In this document: piece after piece, positions 7,623 through 14,915 of the stretch
Layout: each line of letters opens with the position of its first letter
Position numbering within the stretch: the first letter of the stretch is position 1
Program-made: the position numbers and the translations under genes
The notes under the pieces: generated by a model
Told to the model about the DNA's origin: nothing
Databases searched by the model: none
What the model saw: the letters and a program-made list of their open reading frames with translations, nothing else
NCBI RefSeq assembly: GCF_040370365.1
Contig: NZ_BAABWQ010000001.1
Coordinates: 1 to 64,000 of the forward strand
From: Shimia sp040370365
GTDB taxonomy: Bacteria > Pseudomonadota > Alphaproteobacteria > Rhodobacterales > Rhodobacteraceae
Length of the DNA: 64,000 nt
Reading direction: 5' to 3'

Positions 7623-10312
7623 TGGGCACGCTGAACATTCTTGTTGGCGTGTGCCTTATGTACGTCGTGTTTTTGTTCTTTGTGGCCTTTGTCGCTGAAC
7701 GTGCGGCGATCCGAGGGCAAAGCGGTTGGTTGCGTAGCCCGTTGATTTACACGCTGTCGCTGTCGATTTATTGCACGGCTTGGACATTTTATGGCGCGGT
7801 TGGCTATGCCGCGCGGTCCGGGCTTGAGTACTTGACGATCTATATCGGTCCCACGTTGGTGGTTGTGGGCTGGTGGTGGGTTTTGCGCAAACTGGTGCGT
7901 ATTGGGCGAACACAGCGTATCACTTCGATCGCCGACTTGATCTCGTCTCGCTATGGTAAATCCAATCTTTTGGCCGTTGGCGTCACCATACTGGCTGTGA
8001 TTGGCACAACGCCCTACATTGCCCTTCAGCTGCAATCTGTAACGATAAGTTTTGACGTATTTTCAAATGCCTACGGGGAGAGTCTCACCCAGACAAGCCA
8101 AGACAGCAACGCGCTTTGGGTGGCGTCTGGGCTGGCGTTGTTCACCATTGTATTTGGCACACGCAACCTCGATGTGAACGAGCGCCATCACGGCGTTGTC
8201 ATGGCCATCGCGGTTGAGGCTATTGTCAAACTCTTCGCACTGCTCGCTGTTGGTGTGTTTGTGGTTTGGGGTGTCGCGGGGGGAGTCGGCGATATTTTTG
8301 CGCGCATCGATTCCAGTGCATTGGGGCAATGGCAAATGCGCGGAGATAGGTGGGCCGCGTTGATTTTTCTGTCAGCGGCCGCGTTCTTGTGTCTGCCGCG
8401 CATGTTTCAGGTGATGGTCATTGAGAACGAAGAAGAGGACCATCTTCGTACGGCCAGTTGGGCGTTTCCATTGTACCTGATGGTGATGAGCCTTTTTGTG
8501 GTGCCAATTGCGGTGGTTGGACTCGATCTGATGCCAGCAGGGAGCAACCCCGACTTCTTTGTGCTGACAGTGCCGCTTGCGACCGGCAATGACGGATTGG
8601 CGATGTTGTCCTTTCTCGGGGGATTTTCGAGCGCTACATCCATGGTGATTGTTGCAGCATTGGCCCTGTCCACAATGGTGTCAAACCACATCGTCATGCC
8701 CATTTGGCTGAGCACACAGAGTAGTGGCGCTTCGGTGTCCGGGGACGTGCGTCATGTGGTATTGTTGTCGCGCCGGATCTCCATCGCCGCCGTGGTTTTT
8801 CTTGGCTACCTATACTTCCGCCTGTCCGGTGGCGGCGCAGCCCTCGCGTCCATTGGTTTGATCTCCTTTGCTGGCGTGGCGCAGTTCTTACCGGTGTTGC
8901 TCGGAGGTATTTTCTGGCGGGGCGCGACCCGCACTGGGGCTCTGGTGGGTTTGACCGTTGGGTTTGTCATCTGGGCCTATGCGCTTTTGCTGCCGAGTTT
9001 TGGCACTGGGACGCTTATCAGCGAAACAGTCTTGGCCGAAGGGCCATATGGGATCGGTTGGTTGCGGCCACAGGCGTTCTTTGGCATCACCGGAATGGAC
9101 CCTCTGATACATGCAATACTGTGGTCTATATTGTTGAATACAGTTAGTTTTTTTGTCGCGTCTTTGGTTGGATTTCCCTCGCCTCTCGAGCGGTTGCAGG
9201 GGGCCCAATTTGTCAACGTGTTTGAGCACAGCTCCACACCGCAAGGTTGGAGCGGCAGTCTGGCACAAAGCGAAGATTTGATGGTGATGGCGCAGCGTAT
9301 CATTGGCGCACGTGAGGCACAGAGCCTGTTTGAAAAGGAGGCCAAACGTCAAGGAGTGAGTGGTCTGCTGCCAGAACCGTCACCGGATTTCCTGCAATCT
9401 CTGGAGCGAGAGTTGGCGGGTTCAGTGGGGGCGGCGACGGCGCATGCAATGATTGGTCAAATCGTTGGTGGGGCCTCGGTTTCGGTCGAGGATTTGATGG
9501 CTGTTGCGGATGAGACCGCTCAGATGATGGAGTATTCCTCACGTTTGGAAGCGAAGTCCGAAGAGCAGGCGCGTACGGCGCGGCAACTGCGTCAAGCCAA
9601 TGACAAATTGACCCAACTTTCAGAGCAGAAAGACAACTTTCTTAGTCAGGTCAGCCATGAGTTGCGCACGCCCATGACGTCGATCCGGGCATTTTCGGAA
9701 ATTTTGCGGGACAGTGAGCGCCTGACAGATGACGAGAAAATCAAATACAGCTCCATTATTCATGATGAGGCGATCCGGTTAACACGGCTGTTGGATGATC
9801 TTTTGGATCTCAGTGTCTTGGAGAACGGTCAGGTCAATTTGAACCAACAAACCGGTGTGTTGTCTGATGTGCTGGACCACGCTTTGTCGAGCGCCTTGAC
9901 GGGCAACGCGTTCGCAGAGCTCAAAATCATTCGGCAGCTTTCACGTGAAAAGCTTTCATTGACCACAGATTTGGACCGGCTCAGCCAGGTTTTCATCAAC
10001 TTGATTGCGAATGCGCAAAAATACTGTGATGCCGAGAAACCCGTTTTGAGGGTTGAGGTTGGCCGAGGGGATGCGCAGCTTGTGGTGGATTTCATTGACA
10101 ACGGAAGCGGAATTTCCAAAGAAGATCAGACCGTAATTTTTGAGAAATTTGCCCGAACAGGTGAGCAAAGAGTGAGCGGCGCAGGGCTGGGATTGGCCAT
10201 CTGTCGCGAGATTATGACGCGTTTGGGGGGCACCGTAGACTATCTGCCGGGACAAGGCGGGGCGGCGTTTCGTGTGACCTTGCCTGAACAAGTGGCATTG
10301 GCCGCCCAATAG
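7622..10312 (+). CDS. hybrid sodium/solute symporter-sensor histidine kinase (CbrA/CrbS-like)
   Basis: This is an 896-aa membrane kinase. The first ~560 residues carry about 13 hydrophobic segments of the SSS/SLC5 symporter type (for example LGGFSSATSMVIVAALALSTMVSNHI). After a linker and coiled coil comes HisKA with the phospho-acceptor His in FLSQVSHELRTPMTSIRAF, then HATPase_c with the N box FINLIANAQKYC, DNGSGI and GAGLGLAI. Family knowledge: related kinases CbrA and CrbS couple transport or sensing of histidine or acetate to gene control, CrbS controlling acetyl-CoA synthetase. The nearby ScfR-like regulator fits a short-chain acid theme. Ligand and transport activity are inferred only. 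Confidence 0.9.
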   Translation: MGTLNILVGVCLMYVVFLFFVAFVAERAAIRGQSGWLRSPLIYTLSLSIYCTAWTFYGAVGYAARSGLEYLTIYIGPTLVVVGWWWVLRKLVRIGRTQRITSIADLISSRYGKSNLLAVGVTILAVIGTTPYIALQLQSVTISFDVFSNAYGESLTQTSQDSNALWVASGLALFTIVFGTRNLDVNERHHGVVMAIAVEAIVKLFALLAVGVFVVWGVAGGVGDIFARIDSSALGQWQMRGDRWAALIFLSAAAFLCLPRMFQVMVIENEEEDHLRTASWAFPLYLMVMSLFVVPIAVVGLDLMPAGSNPDFFVLTVPLATGNDGLAMLSFLGGFSSATSMVIVAALALSTMVSNHIVMPIWLSTQSSGASVSGDVRHVVLLSRRISIAAVVFLGYLYFRLSGGGAALASIGLISFAGVAQFLPVLLGGIFWRGATRTGALVGLTVGFVIWAYALLLPSFGTGTLISETVLAEGPYGIGWLRPQAFFGITGMDPLIHAILWSILLNTVSFFVASLVGFPSPLERLQGAQFVNVFEHSSTPQGWSGSLAQSEDLMVMAQRIIGAREAQSLFEKEAKRQGVSGLLPEPSPDFLQSLERELAGSVGAATAHAMIGQIVGGASVSVEDLMAVADETAQMMEYSSRLEAKSEEQARTARQLRQANDKLTQLSEQKDNFLSQVSHELRTPMTSIRAFSEILRDSERLTDDEKIKYSSIIHDEAIRLTRLLDDLLDLSVLENGQVNLNQQTGVLSDVLDHALSSALTGNAFAELKIIRQLSREKLSLTTDLDRLSQVFINLIANAQKYCDAEKPVLRVEVGRGDAQLVVDFIDNGSGISKEDQTVIFEKFARTGEQRVSGAGLGLAICREIMTRLGGTVDYLPGQGGAAFRVTLPEQVALAAQ

Positions 10313-10402
10313 TCAGAAATTATGCGTCTTTTAGAGGTTCTGTAGAGAGCCTGTTAACCTTCTTCGGGCACATCTGTCTCTAAACGACTTCCAAATCGAG
10401 CT

Positions 10403-11728
10403 GTGACGGATATGGGTGAGACAAAAGGCAATTCCATTCTACGACGCAAGGCCGTGGACGGCAGCACCGAGCATCAGGCTCGCGCAATGTCGCCCAACAA
10501 GGCCATGCGGCTTGGGTTTGCGCTTGCGGCTGAAAAGGGCATGGATCTGGCGCTGGACGTGACCAAAGTGTCTCACGCACGATTGCCGCACAGGGCACTA
10601 CAAGCGACTTTGGACGAGCAGTCTTTGTTGGCCATTTTGGAGGGCCAAAACGGTGAACCTGGGGCTCTTGCCGTGGACATGCAGGTTTTGGCTGGGCTCG
10701 TTGAGCATCAAACACTTGGACAAGTGATCCCGAAGCCGGTTTCAGATCGCGCGCCAACGCGTGTGGACGCGGCGCTGATTACACCGTTTATGGAAGATGC
10801 CCTGATGCGATTTGTCCGCATGTTGGCGGAGGAGGGCGAGGCACCCTATTGGTTGCAGCACTACAAATTCGGCGCGATGGCAATGGACACACGCACCCTG
10901 TCCTTGGCGATGACGGCGCAGGACTACCATATGTTTGTGTTGGATATCTCGCTGGCGCGCGGCAAGAAGACCGGCACGATGGCGTTGATTTTTCCTGATA
11001 TTCAAGTGCTTGTTGAAGAGACGCCAGAAGACGACATTTCGGATGCGGAAAAATTCCAGAGCACCATAAAACAGGCTTCTACCACCTTGAATGCGGTGAT
11101 TGGCAAACTGTCGATGCCCATTTCCAGTGTTCAGGCGTTCCAGGTGGGCGAGGTTTTGACATTGCCAGAGGATCCTATGCGTACAGCAAAGTTGGTCTCT
11201 CTCACTGGCGAAGAGGTTGCAGACGTGCGCATTGGCCAACTTGATGGCATGCGCGCGGTCTGTGTGCCGGGATTGGTGGCGTCCTCAGCGTTTGCGAGCG
11301 GCGACACCGCTGGTGAGGCTCTTCCCACGATGGGTGGGCTGGACGATGAGATGCCCTCAATCGGTGGCATGCCAGACATGGGTGGAATGCCCGATATTGG
11401 CGGAATGCCTGACTTGGATGCTGGTGGGTTGCCTGATCTAGATGGCGGTGGGCTCCCGGATATGGGCGGGGATTTGCCCGACATGGGAGGCGAATTGCCT
11501 GACTTTGGTGGAGACCTGCCAGAGCTTGGTGGTGACTTGCCTGATTTGGGTGGCGGCGGTTTGCCGGACTTGGAACCCATGGGTGATTTGGGCATCGGGT
11601 TGGACACAGAGGGCGGCGATGACTTCTCCGGTCTTGATGACCTCGATGATCTGATACAGTTGGGCGATGATGATATTGGCGAGCCAGCGGCCCTGATAGA
11701 CTTGGATTTGGACCTTACGGGCACCTGA
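10403..11728 (+). CDS. orphan FliM/FliN C-domain (SpoA-like) protein with a Pro-Asp repeat tail
   Basis: This is a 441-aa protein with a GTG start (ATG at 10412 is an alternative). The first ~300 residues resemble FliM-type switch proteins: NKAMRLGFALAAEKGMDLALDV, and near 240-290 a SpoA-like beta domain (SMPISSVQAFQVGEVLTLP, SLTGEEVADVRIGQLDGMRAV). The last ~130 residues are acidic and repetitive, with about ten copies of GG-x-PD (GGMPDMGGMPDIGGMPDL and variants) and then an Asp/Leu-rich end. Flagellar FliM is about 320 aa, lacks such a tail and sits in flagellar operons; no flagellar gene is nearby. A role in the flagellar switch or in another SpoA-based complex is possible. Function is not established. 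Confidence 0.65.
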   Translation: MTDMGETKGNSILRRKAVDGSTEHQARAMSPNKAMRLGFALAAEKGMDLALDVTKVSHARLPHRALQATLDEQSLLAILEGQNGEPGALAVDMQVLAGLVEHQTLGQVIPKPVSDRAPTRVDAALITPFMEDALMRFVRMLAEEGEAPYWLQHYKFGAMAMDTRTLSLAMTAQDYHMFVLDISLARGKKTGTMALIFPDIQVLVEETPEDDISDAEKFQSTIKQASTTLNAVIGKLSMPISSVQAFQVGEVLTLPEDPMRTAKLVSLTGEEVADVRIGQLDGMRAVCVPGLVASSAFASGDTAGEALPTMGGLDDEMPSIGGMPDMGGMPDIGGMPDLDAGGLPDLDGGGLPDMGGDLPDMGGELPDFGGDLPELGGDLPDLGGGGLPDLEPMGDLGIGLDTEGGDDFSGLDDLDDLIQLGDDDIGEPAALIDLDLDLTGT

Positions 11729-11751
11729 TATCACATGCGTCAGCCCCAAAA

Positions 11752-11783
11752 ACAAAAGCCCCAGGCATTGCCGGGGCTTTTGT
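11752..11783. terminator. bidirectional Rho-independent terminator
   Basis: An 11-bp perfect stem (ACAAAAGCCCC with GGGGCTTTTGT, inner GGC/GCC pairing) lies between the convergent ends of the SpoA-like gene (11728) and the blh-like gene (11797). A-run and T-run flank it, so it can serve both strands. Confidence 0.85.
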
Positions 11784-11796
11784 GTTGTTTGAAGCG

Positions 11797-12225
11797 TTAG
11801 CTGTTTGACTTCATGCTGTCCAAATGCGGCGTTAGACCTGAGATGTCATAGCCGCCCTGAGCGGCGGCTGCGATGATATCGGCCGTGTCCATCTCTGTGG
11901 CATGGGCAAGCGCCCAGCATATGGTTGAGCGTGTGCCTGAGCGGCAATATGCCAAGACTTTTCCATCGCAGGCCCCTAGGCTGTCGCGCTGAAGGGCTTG
12001 GCGTTCTGGTGTCATAGACTCCATGGTGAGTGGATTGACCACATATTTCAGCCCTGCGGCCTCAGCGGCCGCTTGCATGGCCGCGCTGTGCTGGTCGGGG
12101 CCAACCTCGCCGTCGGGGCGGTTGTTGATGACAAGCCCAAAGCCAGCTTCGGCAAGGGTTGCGAAATCCGCAGCATCAATCTGAGGCGCGGCATAAAAAC
12201 GGTCTGTGATCTGACGAATATCCAT
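11797..12225 (-). CDS. Blh-type (DUF442/TIGR01244) phosphatase-fold sulfur transferase
   Basis: This is a 142-aa cytoplasmic protein of the beta-lactamase-hydrolase-like domain family. It has a dual-specificity-phosphatase-like fold with active loop CRSGTRS (Cys about residue 92), preceded by FGLVINNRPDGE and YVVNPLTMESMTPE, all hallmarks of DUF442. In the bigR operons of Agrobacterium and Xylella this domain is fused to, or next to, a persulfide-dioxygenase-like metallo-beta-lactamase and acts in sulfide/persulfide detoxification. Here it is a separate gene directly followed by two YeeE/YedE halves and the metallo-beta-lactamase at 13135-13998, all minus strand, so the same role is likely. 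Confidence 0.85.
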   Translation of the reverse strand: MDIRQITDRFYAAPQIDAADFATLAEAGFGLVINNRPDGEVGPDQHSAAMQAAAEAAGLKYVVNPLTMESMTPERQALQRDSLGACDGKVLAYCRSGTRSTICWALAHATEMDTADIIAAAAQGGYDISGLTPHLDSMKSNS

Positions 12226-12234
12226 AGCGATTTC

Positions 12235-12669
12235 TTACTCGGCGGGAACTGCTCTGTCTAGTTGTGCGCGGGCCTTAGGTGCAATGGCCATGCCAGCGAT
12301 CATAGCGGCGAAGAATACCCAGTGGGGCCAGCCGCCGTAGCTCAGTGATGCGATTGCCGGTCCGGGGCACAATCCGGCCAATCCCCAGCCAACCCCAAAG
12401 AGGACAGAGCCTAGGACCAGGTTGCGGCCAAGTTTTGGGGAAGAGGGGGCAGGGAAGCTGCCGCCGACAACCGGGGTGCGCCCTTGCGTCATCCGCCATG
12501 CTAAGGCCATCGGGACAATCGCGCCGCCCATAACAAACGCCAGTGTAGGATCCCAGTTTCCAAACACATCCAGCCAGCCCTGAACTTTGGCGGTATCGGT
12601 CATGCCCGACACATAGAGTCCCGTGCCAAACAGGCCTCCGGCGACAAATGCCAATATCAAACGTTGCAT
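12235..12669 (-). CDS. YeeE/YedE-type sulfur transporter half (DUF6691-like)
   Basis: This is a 144-aa inner-membrane protein with about four hydrophobic segments and the motif GVGWGLAGLCPGPAIASLSYG, the hallmark of the YeeE/YedE sulfur-compound transporter family (TsuA/PmpB type), whose conserved Cys carries sulfur species. Its ATG overlaps the stop of the upstream YeeE half by ATGA, so the two halves are translationally coupled and together equal one full-length transporter. A longer upstream reading frame exists but overlaps the neighbour and has no ribosome site. It probably exports or imports thiosulfate or persulfide sulfur (inference from family and operon). Confidence 0.87.
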   Translation of the reverse strand: MQRLILAFVAGGLFGTGLYVSGMTDTAKVQGWLDVFGNWDPTLAFVMGGAIVPMALAWRMTQGRTPVVGGSFPAPSSPKLGRNLVLGSVLFGVGWGLAGLCPGPAIASLSYGGWPHWVFFAAMIAGMAIAPKARAQLDRAVPAE

Positions 12670-13106
12670 CAGACCACCCCCAGAACGTGGCGGAACAGAC
12701 CCACCGTCAGCCCGCCTGCCAAAATGTAAAATGCCGTCGCCACAATACCGCGCAGTGAAAACCGGGATATGCCGCACACGCCATGACCAGACGTGCATCC
12801 GTTGGCCAGTCGTGTCCCGACGCCGACACAGAGGCCCGCGGCAATCAAGATGGCCAGATTAGAGCTCACATGCGTATCGACGCCGCCGGACATTGGCTGT
12901 AGCAAGATCGGCAGCAGAAAGACGCCCGCGAGGAATACCAATCGCTCTGTGATGTTGGCTTTGCCGGATCCGTCGATCACGCCGCCAAGGATTCCGCTTG
13001 CCCCCATGATGCGACCGTTTCCAAGAAGGAAAACAGCGCCCGCCAAACCGATCAACAAACCTCCCGCCAACCCAAAGAGCCAGTCAGCTGGTATGGAATT
13101 CAACAT
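12669..13106 (-). CDS. YeeE/YedE-type sulfur transporter half
   Basis: This is a 145-aa inner-membrane protein with about four hydrophobic segments and the signature GTRLANGCTSGHGVCGISRFSLRG near residues 98-121, where the Cys of GCTSGHGVCG is the conserved sulfur-binding residue in the YedE family. It is the N-terminal-like half of a split transporter whose second half overlaps it downstream. It follows the metallo-beta-lactamase gene with a 28-bp gap, giving the order MBL-yeeE-yedE-blh in the direction of transcription. This is the arrangement known from BigR-controlled sulfide-detoxification operons. Confidence 0.88.
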   Translation of the reverse strand: MLNSIPADWLFGLAGGLLIGLAGAVFLLGNGRIMGASGILGGVIDGSGKANITERLVFLAGVFLLPILLQPMSGGVDTHVSSNLAILIAAGLCVGVGTRLANGCTSGHGVCGISRFSLRGIVATAFYILAGGLTVGLFRHVLGVV

Positions 13107-13134
13107 GTCATTTCCTTCTGTTTTTGCGCAAAGC

Positions 13135-13998
13135 TCAAAGTTTATTGATAGGTAACTTCAGAACAATATCGCCTTCGTCGTCCGGCTCTGGCATGTGGCC
13201 AGCGCGCATGTTGACTTGCAGGGACGGTATGATCAGTTTTGGCATCGAAAGCTGTGCGTCACGGGTGTCCCGCATTTGGACAAAGCTGTCTTTGTCTGCT
13301 CCGTCGCCAATGTGGACGTTCTTGGCTTTCTGTTCGCCCACTGTGGTTTCCCAAGCGTAGGCGTCTCGGCCGGGAGCTTTGTAGTCATGACCGACAAAAA
13401 TCCGCGTTTCGTCTGGCAACGACAAGATCTTTTGAATGGAGTTGTACAATTCCTCGGAAGAGCCTCCTGGGAAGTCGCATCTTGCGGTGCCGAAATCGGG
13501 CATGAAGAGCGTGTCACCCACAAAAGCCGCATCTCCAATCACATAAGTCATGCACGCTGGCGTATGACCCGGCGTGTGCAACACGTCCCCGCGTAGCTGG
13601 CCGATCATGAAGCTATCACCTTCTTCAAACAGTTGATCAAACTGCGATCCGTCGCGCTGGAACTCGGTGCCTTCGTTGAACACCTTGCCAAACGTGTCCT
13701 GCACAACGGTGATGTTTTTGCCAATGCCTATTTTGCCGCCCAACTGCTCCTGAAGGTAAGGCGCTGCGGACAAGTGGTCAGCATGCACATGGCTTTCCAA
13801 AATCCATTCAACATTAAGAGCATTCTCTCGCACATGTGCGATGATGTTGTCGGCGGATTTGGTGTCGGTGCGCGCGGCACTGAAATCAAAGTCCAAGACG
13901 CTGTCAATGATTGCACAGGACGACCCCATTGGATCTTTGACAACGAAAGAAATGGTGTTTGTCGCATCATCAAAAAAGGCTGTGACGTCTGGCTTCAT
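13135..13998 (-). CDS. persulfide-dioxygenase-like metallo-beta-lactamase (Blh/ETHE1 relative)
   Basis: This is a 287-aa MBL-fold hydrolase or dioxygenase. Metal-binding motifs are visible: ESHVHADHLSAA (HxHxDH), HTPGHTPACM, VGDTLFMPDFGTARCDFPGG and VGHDY. The DFGTARCDFPGG segment is typical of the ETHE1/Blh sulfur dioxygenase group. GGAGG lies 7 bases before the chosen ATG; an upstream ATG 11 codons earlier has no ribosome site. It is the first gene of the minus-strand sulfur cluster. Family knowledge: it oxidises glutathione persulfide to sulfite. No adjacent ArsR-type BigR/SqrR repressor gene is seen. Confidence 0.88.
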   Translation of the reverse strand: MKPDVTAFFDDATNTISFVVKDPMGSSCAIIDSVLDFDFSAARTDTKSADNIIAHVRENALNVEWILESHVHADHLSAAPYLQEQLGGKIGIGKNITVVQDTFGKVFNEGTEFQRDGSQFDQLFEEGDSFMIGQLRGDVLHTPGHTPACMTYVIGDAAFVGDTLFMPDFGTARCDFPGGSSEELYNSIQKILSLPDETRIFVGHDYKAPGRDAYAWETTVGEQKAKNVHIGDGADKDSFVQMRDTRDAQLSMPKLIIPSLQVNMRAGHMPEPDDEGDIVLKLPINKL

Positions 13999-14019
13999 GG
14001 CGATTCCTCCGTTGAGAAT

Positions 14020-14043
14020 ACATATGCGCATAAAAGAATATGT
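14020..14043. promoter_or_regulatory. inverted repeat in the promoter region of the sulfur cluster
   Basis: ACATAT-N12-ATATGT lies 22-45 bases upstream of the metallo-beta-lactamase ATG, where a repressor would block RNA polymerase. AT-rich dyads are used by BigR-family persulfide sensors, but this one does not match the SqrR consensus ATTC-N8-GAAT that I know. The regulator is unknown and presumably encoded elsewhere. Confidence 0.35.
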
Positions 14044-14206
14044 TTCAAGTCTAGGTGCGCATCTTGCCCTAAATCTTGTCCAATCAGCCCGAAGTGCGTG
14101 GGCTGTTGATGTGAATCAAGGCACTTGTGAGCGTGTTCTGTCAAGCTTACCGCACTTCATGACACAGGCGCATCGCCTCGTTCAAAAGCCATCTCAGGAG
14201 TCAACC

Positions 14207-14536
14207 ATGACAGACCTTGTTCGTAGAAAGTCCGCATTATTGAAGCGCCTGTCAGAACTGGATCACCGTATACACGCGATTGAGGCAGAACTGGATGCGC
14301 CGCATTCCAAAGATTGGGAAGACGCCGCTGTTGAGCACGAGGGAGACGAAGTTCTCGAGGGGCTTGGTCAGACAAGTCAGGATGAAATTCACCGGATTCA
14401 GGCCGCGCTGAAGCGTGTGCGGGATGGGGAATATGGATTTTGTGTTTCCTGCGGAGAAAACATCACTGACGCGCGATTGGATGTGGTGCCGGAGACGCCA
14501 TTCTGCAGCGCTTGTGCTGCCAAAATGACGAGCTGA
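14207..14536 (+). CDS. TraR/DksA-family zinc-finger protein
   Basis: This is a 109-aa protein of the DksA/TraR family. It has an N-terminal coiled coil (LVRRKSALLKRLSELDHRIHAIEAELDA), a conserved segment EHEGDEVLEGLGQTSQDEIHRIQAALKRVRDGEYGFC and a C4-type zinc finger CVSC...CSAC at the C-terminus. It is shorter than DksA (about 150 aa) and similar to small TraR-like paralogs. CAGGAG lies 6 bases before the ATG; longer in-frame reading upstream has no support. Family knowledge: such proteins bind RNA polymerase through the secondary channel. It is followed by a small gene with a strong ribosome site, probably co-transcribed. Confidence 0.88.
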   Translation: MTDLVRRKSALLKRLSELDHRIHAIEAELDAPHSKDWEDAAVEHEGDEVLEGLGQTSQDEIHRIQAALKRVRDGEYGFCVSCGENITDARLDVVPETPFCSACAAKMTS

Positions 14537-14575
14537 ACCAACTAAGGGGGCAGGCCGTTTCAGAAGGAGGAAAAG

Positions 14576-14791
14576 ATGACGGTTGATAAGCTAATAAAAC
14601 GTGCGCAGGTGCTGGAGGAGCGGATTCAAAACGCAGCGGAAGTTGAGCGCTATGAATTGCATCAACAACTGCACCGCACCCTTGTGAACATCCAGCAGAA
14701 TGGTGGGCAAGTGCCCGCGCGTTTGAAACGTTTGGATCTTGAGATGTTGGAAGACGAAATTGAAGACGGCTTTGACAATATGCCCGTCTGA
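14576..14791 (+). CDS. small hypothetical helical protein downstream of the DksA-like gene
   Basis: This is a 71-aa soluble, charged, predicted all-helical protein (KLIKRAQVLEERIQNAAEVERYELHQQLHRTLVNIQQ), with an acidic C-terminus. AGAAGGAGG 5-6 bases before the ATG is a strong ribosome site and supports it as a real gene. It starts 40 bp after the DksA-like gene on the same strand. I recognise no family; function unknown. Confidence 0.65.
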   Translation: MTVDKLIKRAQVLEERIQNAAEVERYELHQQLHRTLVNIQQNGGQVPARLKRLDLEMLEDEIEDGFDNMPV

Positions 14792-14915
14792 AGCGTGTTG
14801 GGTGCCACAGACACAGAAAACGGTCGTTTTCATCTGAGGCTTGCACGATGCAGGATCGCCGCTAAACTCTGATTTCACAAAGGCTTGCGCCAAATTGGAA
14901 TACTGGGGTTGAGGC

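Noticed and set aside
11341..11570. Tandem repeats downstream of the SpoA-like domain as a possible repeat locus
   Set aside because: They encode the GG-x-PD tail in frame with the gene.
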